DNA from: JAHEJV01 sp964653555
Lineage (GTDB): Bacteria; Myxococcota_A; UBA9160; SMWR01
Length of the DNA: 64,000 bases
Assembly: GCA_964653555.1 (NCBI GenBank)
Contig: CAZZFT010000005.1
Coordinates: 1 to 64,000 of the forward strand
Direction of reading: 5' to 3'
This document shows positions 59,676 through 64,000 of this stretch, piece after piece. The notes beneath the pieces were generated by a model that was given only the letters and a program-made list of their open reading frames with translations, made no database searches and was not told where the DNA came from. The position numbers were made by a program, and so were the translations under genes. The first letter of the stretch is position 1, and each line of letters begins with the position of its first letter.

Positions 59676-61943
59676 ATGCCGCGCTGTATCGCCGCCTTCG
59701 CCGCCCTGTTGCTCCTGGCTGCCACCGCGAGCGCCGAGGATCTGCCGACACCCGCCAGCCTCGAGCCGGCCGTGCAGTTCTGGACCCGGGTCTACACGGA
59801 GGTGGACAGCCACTCCGGCCTCGTCCACGACGCCGAGAACCTGGGCGTCGTCTACGAGACGATCCGCTTCCCGGAGGGGCTGTCGCACCGGGCCCGCGAG
59901 CTCGAGACCGAGCGCGCGAAGAAGCGCCTGCGCGCGGCGCTGCTCGCGCTCGCGAAGGGCAAGCGCACCGGACTCACCAGCGACGAGGCGCGCGTCCTGG
60001 CTCAGTGGCCCGACGGCGTCAGCAACGCGACGCTGCGTCACGCGGCCGACCAGCTGCGCTTCCAGCTCGGCCTCGCCGACCGCTTCCGCGAGGGGCTGGT
60101 CCGCTCGGGCCAGTGGCGGCAGTTCGTCGAGGACACGATGGCGTCGCGCGGCGTCCCGACCCAGCTGGTCGCCCTGCCTCACGTGGAGTCGTCCTACAAC
60201 CCCAAGGCCTACTCGCGCGTGGGCGCGGCCGGCATGTGGCAGTTCACCCGTTCCACGGGAAGGCTGTTCATGCGCATCGACAACGTGATCGACGAGCGCC
60301 TCGACCCCTACATCGCGACGGACGCGGCCGCGCGCCTGCTGGCGAAGAACCGCGAGCTGACGGGAACCTGGCCGCTGGCGATCACCGCCTACAACCACGG
60401 AGCGGCGGGCATGCAGCGCGCTGCGCGCACCCTGGGCACCACCGACATGGGCGAGATCGTGCGCCGCTACAAGAGCCGCAGCTTCGGCTTCGCCTCGCGC
60501 AACTTCTACGCCTCCTTCCTCGCCGCCTCACGCATCGACCGCGATCCCACGCGCTACTTCGGCGCTCTGCGCATGAATCCTCCGATCGAGTACACCGAGA
60601 TCGAGCTGCCCTGGTTCACTCCGGCGGACACGCTCGCGAACGCTCTGGGCCTCGACCTGAGCGTGCTGCGCGAGCACAACCCGGCGCTGCGCCCGTCGGT
60701 GTGGAACGGGAACAAGCACGTGCCCAGCCGCTTCAAGGTCCGCGTGCCGAGCGCCGCGATGAGCGAGCCGGTCGAGGCGCTGATCGCGAAGATCCCGTCC
60801 ACCTCGCGCCTCGCGCGGCAGGACCGCGACCAGTTCCACAAGGTGCGCCGAGGAGAGACGCTCTCGCGAATCGCCAGCCACTACGGCGTGAGCGAGAGCC
60901 AGCTCGTGGCGTTGAACAACCTGCGCAGCCGGCACCGGATCCGCGTCGGGCAGGTGCTGGTGCTGCCGGACAGCGCCCGCGGCACCCGCGTCGCGACGGT
61001 GGCGCAGCAGGAGCCGCCGAGCGACGGCGTCTACCGCGTGCAGCGCGGCGACACGCTGTGGAAGATCGCGCGGCGCTTCGGCACCAGCGAGCGCGCGCTC
61101 GCGGCCGAGAACGGAATCCGCAACCGGCACCAGATCGCGGTCGGCCAGCGACTGCGGCTGCCCGGAGCCGAGCCGACGGTGGTGGCCAGCGCGAGCCCGG
61201 TGATTCCGGTGGACGAGCAGCCGGTGGCGGAGACCAGACCCGAGCCGCCGCGGCGGTCGGACGCGGCCGCTGCCCCGCCCTCGGCCGCTGCAGCGCAGCC
61301 GGCCCCGGCACCGATCGCCGAGCCCCAGCCCGCGCCGCTCGAGCCCGACCTCGCGCCCGATCCGGAGCCCGAGATCGACTCGGAGATAGAGGCGACCTCC
61401 GATCTCGAGGCGGAGACCGATCTGGAGGCGGACCCGGAGCTCGAGGCGGACCCGGATCTCGAGGCAGAGCCCGAAGGGCCGCCCGCCTCCGTCGGCGACC
61501 CGTCCTCGCGACCGGACCCCTCGGACTACTCGGTTCACGGCAATCGCGTGACCGTTCAGGCAGCCGAAACCCTGGGCCACTACGCCGAGTGGCTCGAGGT
61601 GCGGGCGAGCCAGCTGCGCAAGCTCAACCGCATGCGCTTCGAGCAGCCTGTGGTGATCGGGCAGCGGCTCAAGCTCGACTTCGCGCGGGTCTCCCCCGCC
61701 GAGTTCGAGCAGCGACGGCTCGAGTACCACCAGTCGCTCCAGAACGAGTTCTTCGAGGCCTTCGTCGTCACCGGTACCGAGCGCCACGTGCTCGAACCGG
61801 GCGAGTCGCTCTGGTACCTGGCGAAACGCAAGTACCGGGTACCGGTGTGGCTGCTGCGCCAGTACAACCCGGATCTCGACTTCGCCGCGCTGCCCGCGGG
61901 CTCGCCCCTGGTGGTGCCGGTGGTCGAGCCGCGCACGAGCTGA
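59676..61943 (+). CDS. mltD: MltD-like membrane-bound lytic transglycosylase with LysM domains
   Basis: 755 residues. Signal peptide (1-20), then an SLT domain with catalytic Glu171 in PHVESSYNPKAYSRVG followed by GMWQF and ITAYNHGAAG. Two clear LysM repeats follow (about 390-435 and 453-497), then a Pro/Ala linker and an acidic repeat (DLEAETDLEADPELEADPD), then two more LysM-like units (about 632-670 and 705-745). Cuts peptidoglycan glycan strands. A TTGAAT box lies 8 nt before the ATG, and no Shine-Dalgarno site is present. Confidence 0.92.
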   Translation: MPRCIAAFAALLLLAATASAEDLPTPASLEPAVQFWTRVYTEVDSHSGLVHDAENLGVVYETIRFPEGLSHRARELETERAKKRLRAALLALAKGKRTGLTSDEARVLAQWPDGVSNATLRHAADQLRFQLGLADRFREGLVRSGQWRQFVEDTMASRGVPTQLVALPHVESSYNPKAYSRVGAAGMWQFTRSTGRLFMRIDNVIDERLDPYIATDAAARLLAKNRELTGTWPLAITAYNHGAAGMQRAARTLGTTDMGEIVRRYKSRSFGFASRNFYASFLAASRIDRDPTRYFGALRMNPPIEYTEIELPWFTPADTLANALGLDLSVLREHNPALRPSVWNGNKHVPSRFKVRVPSAAMSEPVEALIAKIPSTSRLARQDRDQFHKVRRGETLSRIASHYGVSESQLVALNNLRSRHRIRVGQVLVLPDSARGTRVATVAQQEPPSDGVYRVQRGDTLWKIARRFGTSERALAAENGIRNRHQIAVGQRLRLPGAEPTVVASASPVIPVDEQPVAETRPEPPRRSDAAAAPPSAAAAQPAPAPIAEPQPAPLEPDLAPDPEPEIDSEIEATSDLEAETDLEADPELEADPDLEAEPEGPPASVGDPSSRPDPSDYSVHGNRVTVQAAETLGHYAEWLEVRASQLRKLNRMRFEQPVVIGQRLKLDFARVSPAEFEQRRLEYHQSLQNEFFEAFVVTGTERHVLEPGESLWYLAKRKYRVPVWLLRQYNPDLDFAALPAGSPLVVPVVEPRTS

Positions 61944-61972
61944 GGCGCCGCTCGCGCGCTCCCGCGCGGTCC

Positions 61973-62650
61973 TCAGACCTGGAACACCGTCTCGTCGGGC
62001 AGCCGGATGGCCGTCAGACGCCCTCCGTACACGGCGCCGGTATCGATCCCGATGCTGAAGGGCGGGTTCCAGCGCAGGGCGAAGTCGGGGCTCGGGGTGT
62101 GGCCGTACACGACGGTGACACCGAGCTGGTGCGGGGCCTCCAGGGTCGAGCGGTCCCAGAGCAGGTCCTCTGCACTCGCACGGCGCAGCGCGAAGTCGAG
62201 ATCGGTCTCGCGCAGCAGGGCGCGGCCGATGCCCGCGTGCACGAACAGGTAGTCGCCCTCGCGGTGATAGAGGCGCAACGACCGGAAGAAGCGCTCGTGC
62301 GCCGTCGGCAGCACGAACTTCGAGGGATGGGGATCGGGCAGGTCGAAGTAGCCGTAGCTGGCGAGGGTGCGGTCGCCGCCATTGGCGAGGAAGGCGTCTC
62401 CGGCGAAGTAGTCCTCGTTCCGCCAGTCCAGGAAGTCGAGGAACATCGACTCGTGGTTGCCCGCGAGGAAGACGCAGTCGTAGTCCTCGGCGAGAGCGAG
62501 CAGGACGTCGACGACCCCCTTCGAATCGGGCCCGCGGTCGACGTAGTCGCCGACGAAGACGAAGCGGTCCTCGGGCTGGAGCGGCAGGGACGCGAGCAGC
62601 ACCTCCAGGCGCTCGCGCTCCCCGTGGATGTCGCCGACCGCGTAGAGCAA
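61973..62650 (-). CDS. metallophosphatase (PPP family, ApaH/PrpE-like)
   Basis: 225 residues, TTG start with GGAGG 9 nt upstream. All PPP-family metal motifs are present: GDIHGER, GDYVDRGPDSKG, GNHESMFLDF, VHAGI and YGHTPSP. The family includes bacterial Ser/Thr protein phosphatases and Ap4A hydrolases; the sequence is nearer the small bacterial PrpA/PrpE-like protein phosphatases than to ApaH, which is longer. Located 30 nt from the convergent mltD stop. Confidence 0.88.
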   Translation of the reverse strand: MLYAVGDIHGERERLEVLLASLPLQPEDRFVFVGDYVDRGPDSKGVVDVLLALAEDYDCVFLAGNHESMFLDFLDWRNEDYFAGDAFLANGGDRTLASYGYFDLPDPHPSKFVLPTAHERFFRSLRLYHREGDYLFVHAGIGRALLRETDLDFALRRASAEDLLWDRSTLEAPHQLGVTVVYGHTPSPDFALRWNPPFSIGIDTGAVYGGRLTAIRLPDETVFQV

Positions 62651-62720
62651 GCCGATCCTCCCCCGGAGTGCGTCTTCGGCCCCTCCGTACTCCCGCTTGA
62701 AGGGCGCCTGGCCCGGTAGG

Positions 62721-62768
62721 CGGTCGCCTGCGGCTCGCTGCGCGCGTCGGCCGACTCTCCGAGTCGCC
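62721..62768 (-). repeat. dispersed 3'-end repeat, copy D
   Basis: Read on the minus strand: GGCGACTCGGAGAGTCGGCCGACG in two parts (hairpin arm plus AGTCGGCCGACG core), then CGCGCAGCGAGCCGCAGG. It follows the rlmN stop and precedes the metallophosphatase start in the same direction. The spacing within the repeat differs slightly from copies B and C. Confidence 0.6.
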
Positions 62769-62798
62769 CCCCTGGCCCGGCAGCAGCCCGCCTCCCAG

Positions 62799-63830
62799 CT
62801 AGCCCCGCAGCGCCAGCTGGCCGCAGGCGGCCTGGATGTCGGGGCCGCGGCTGCGACGCAGCGTGACGGTCATGCCGCGGCCCGCGAGGATGCGCAGGAA
62901 TCGATCGATCGCGACCTCCGAGGGCGGGCGGTAGGGGCTGTCCGGGTGTGGATTCATCGGGATCAGGTTGACCTTCGCGGGAATCCCGTGCAGCAGCCCG
63001 GGCAGGCGCTCGGCGTCCTCGGATCGATCGTTCACGCCCTCGATCAGCGTGTACTCGAAGAAGACGGGTCGCCGGGGTGTGACGGTCTCGAGGCCGCGCA
63101 GCGCGCCGAGCAGCGCCGCCAGCGGGTAGCGCCGGTTCAGCGGGACGAGACGATCCCGCACCGCGTCGGTGGTGGCGTGGAGCGAGACGGCCAGGTTCAC
63201 CGGCACCTGCGCCAGCAGCTCGGCGATCCGGGGCACCACTCCGACCGTCGACACGGTCACGCGTCGCGGCGCCAGCCCGAAGGCCTTCGGGTGCACGAGC
63301 AGGCGCACCGCCTCCAGCACCGCGGGCAGATTGAGCAGCGGCTCGCCCATCCCCATGAAGACGACGTTGCTGATCGGGCGCCCCTCGGGCGCGAACGCCC
63401 GCATCCGACACACCTGGTCGACGATCTCGCCGGTGCGCAGGTTGCGGCGGAAACCCATGAAGCCCGTGGCACAGAACGAGCAGGCCATCGCGCACCCGAC
63501 CTGGGTCGACACGCACAACGTGAGTCGGTCGTCCTCGGGGATCAGGACGGACTCGATGCGCGCACCGTCGCGGGCCACGAGCGCCGCCTTGCAGGTGCCG
63601 TCGCTGGAGCGGTCGACGCGCTCCACCTCGAGCGCCGAGAGTCCCCACTCCGAGCCGAGGCGCTCGCGCAGCGCCTGGCCCAGATCGGTCATCTGGTCCG
63701 GATCCTCGACCCCGCGCCGGTACAGCCAGGCCGCGAGCTGCTCGGCCCGATACGGCCGCTCCCCCGCCGCCGCCAGACGTTCGCGCAGGCCCTCGATCGA
63801 GTGGTCCTTGATGTGGAGCGGCTCGGCCAT
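62799..63830 (-). CDS. rlmN: 23S rRNA/tRNA adenine-C2 methyltransferase RlmN
   Basis: 343-residue radical-SAM enzyme. The cluster-binding CAMACSFC (Cx3Cx2C) follows VSTQVG, and FMGMGEPLLN, VPRIAELL and SLHATTDAVRDRLVPLNR match RlmN. The catalytic Cys near the C-terminus is in IQAACGQLA. ATG 63830 gives the standard N-terminus (IKDHSIEGLRERL). Upstream, 63831-64000 has no gene; it should contain the promoter, but I see no clear boxes. Confidence 0.95.
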   Translation of the reverse strand: MAEPLHIKDHSIEGLRERLAAAGERPYRAEQLAAWLYRRGVEDPDQMTDLGQALRERLGSEWGLSALEVERVDRSSDGTCKAALVARDGARIESVLIPEDDRLTLCVSTQVGCAMACSFCATGFMGFRRNLRTGEIVDQVCRMRAFAPEGRPISNVVFMGMGEPLLNLPAVLEAVRLLVHPKAFGLAPRRVTVSTVGVVPRIAELLAQVPVNLAVSLHATTDAVRDRLVPLNRRYPLAALLGALRGLETVTPRRPVFFEYTLIEGVNDRSEDAERLPGLLHGIPAKVNLIPMNPHPDSPYRPPSEVAIDRFLRILAGRGMTVTLRRSRGPDIQAACGQLALRG

Positions 63831-64000
63831 GGGGAGCCAGCCTAGCGAAGGGCCGATTGCCGGGCCGATCGAGTGACGGACACGCACGAGGCGGGACGGA
63901 AATTCGCCGATCGGCGGAACTTCAGCGCAATCCAGGGTGGACTTTCGGATCGTATCCGGCCCATGCTGACGTGGACGCAGGTCGGACCTTGCCCGCAATC

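Overview
This 64 kb window is ordinary bacterial chromosome of very high GC content, packed with about 67 genes. I see no rRNA, tRNA, insertion sequence, phage gene or CRISPR array. The gene families point to a deltaproteobacterial-type lineage (Myxococcota, Desulfobacterota or relatives): a bactofilin, an FHA-DUF4388 protein, a Cys-type CcmE, a lysine-rich protein next to a translation-factor-like domain, a PEP-CTERM protein, and coenzyme F420 genes. That placement is inference; no ribosomal RNA is present to fix it.

Layout. 1-2.8 kb: the end of an rpoH-like sigma factor, acylphosphatase, an FHA-DUF4388 protein and a secreted gluzincin-type protein. 2.8-5.6 kb: moaB with a fused moaD-moaE gene, the lysine-rich/translation-factor-like locus, bactofilin. 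5.7-8.1 kb: holB-tatD-suhB. 8.2-13.4 kb (minus): a Gld-type ABC cluster (ATPase, permease, GldG-like, DUF4340) ending in a lipoprotein gene that seems to start with CTG. 13.6-16.7 kb: a tiny secreted protein and two kinase-fold proteins. 16.7-26.2 kb (minus): one tightly coupled run of TPR lipoprotein, LolB-like lipoprotein, oppABCDF and a PP2C phosphatase. 26.2-36.8 kb (minus): cysC, cysteine desulfurase, erpA-type carrier, tlyA, ispA, xseB, xseA, ctpA and ftsE-ftsX-envC. 37-39.3 kb (minus): a secreted propeller-like protein coupled to a PEP-CTERM protein. 39.5-42.3 kb: a DUF4124 protein and cofD-cofC-cofE of F420 synthesis. 42.3-44.6 kb (minus): a doubtful orphan gene, engB and an aminotransferase. 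44.7-50.6 kb: a cytochrome c maturation operon, ccmE-ccmF-(CcmI-like fusion)-ccmA-ccmB. 50.6-51.1 kb: a long intergenic region with a possible structured RNA and a sigma-54 promoter in front of a zinc-ribbon protein gene. 51.7-58 kb (minus): NUDIX, hisG, plsB, an SDR enzyme, a GNAT enzyme and a biotinyl carrier. 58-62 kb: ffh and an MltD-like transglycosylase. 62-64 kb (minus): a metallophosphatase and rlmN.

Genes within runs usually overlap by 4 nt, mostly as GTGA, so translational coupling looks general here. By contrast, several plus-strand genes that open a transcription unit have no Shine-Dalgarno sequence and carry a -10-like box 6-10 nt before the ATG, which suggests very short or absent leaders. 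A dispersed repeat of about 55 nt, built around AGTCGGCCGACG, occurs four times, always in a short gap just after a stop codon.

The most interesting points are the MoaD-MoaE fusion, which must be cut to work; the split lysine-rich/translation-factor gene; the CTG-started lipoprotein of the Gld-type cluster; the sigma-54 promoter and candidate RNA at 50.6-51.1 kb; and the fused CcmI-like/zinc-ribbon protein in the ccm operon.
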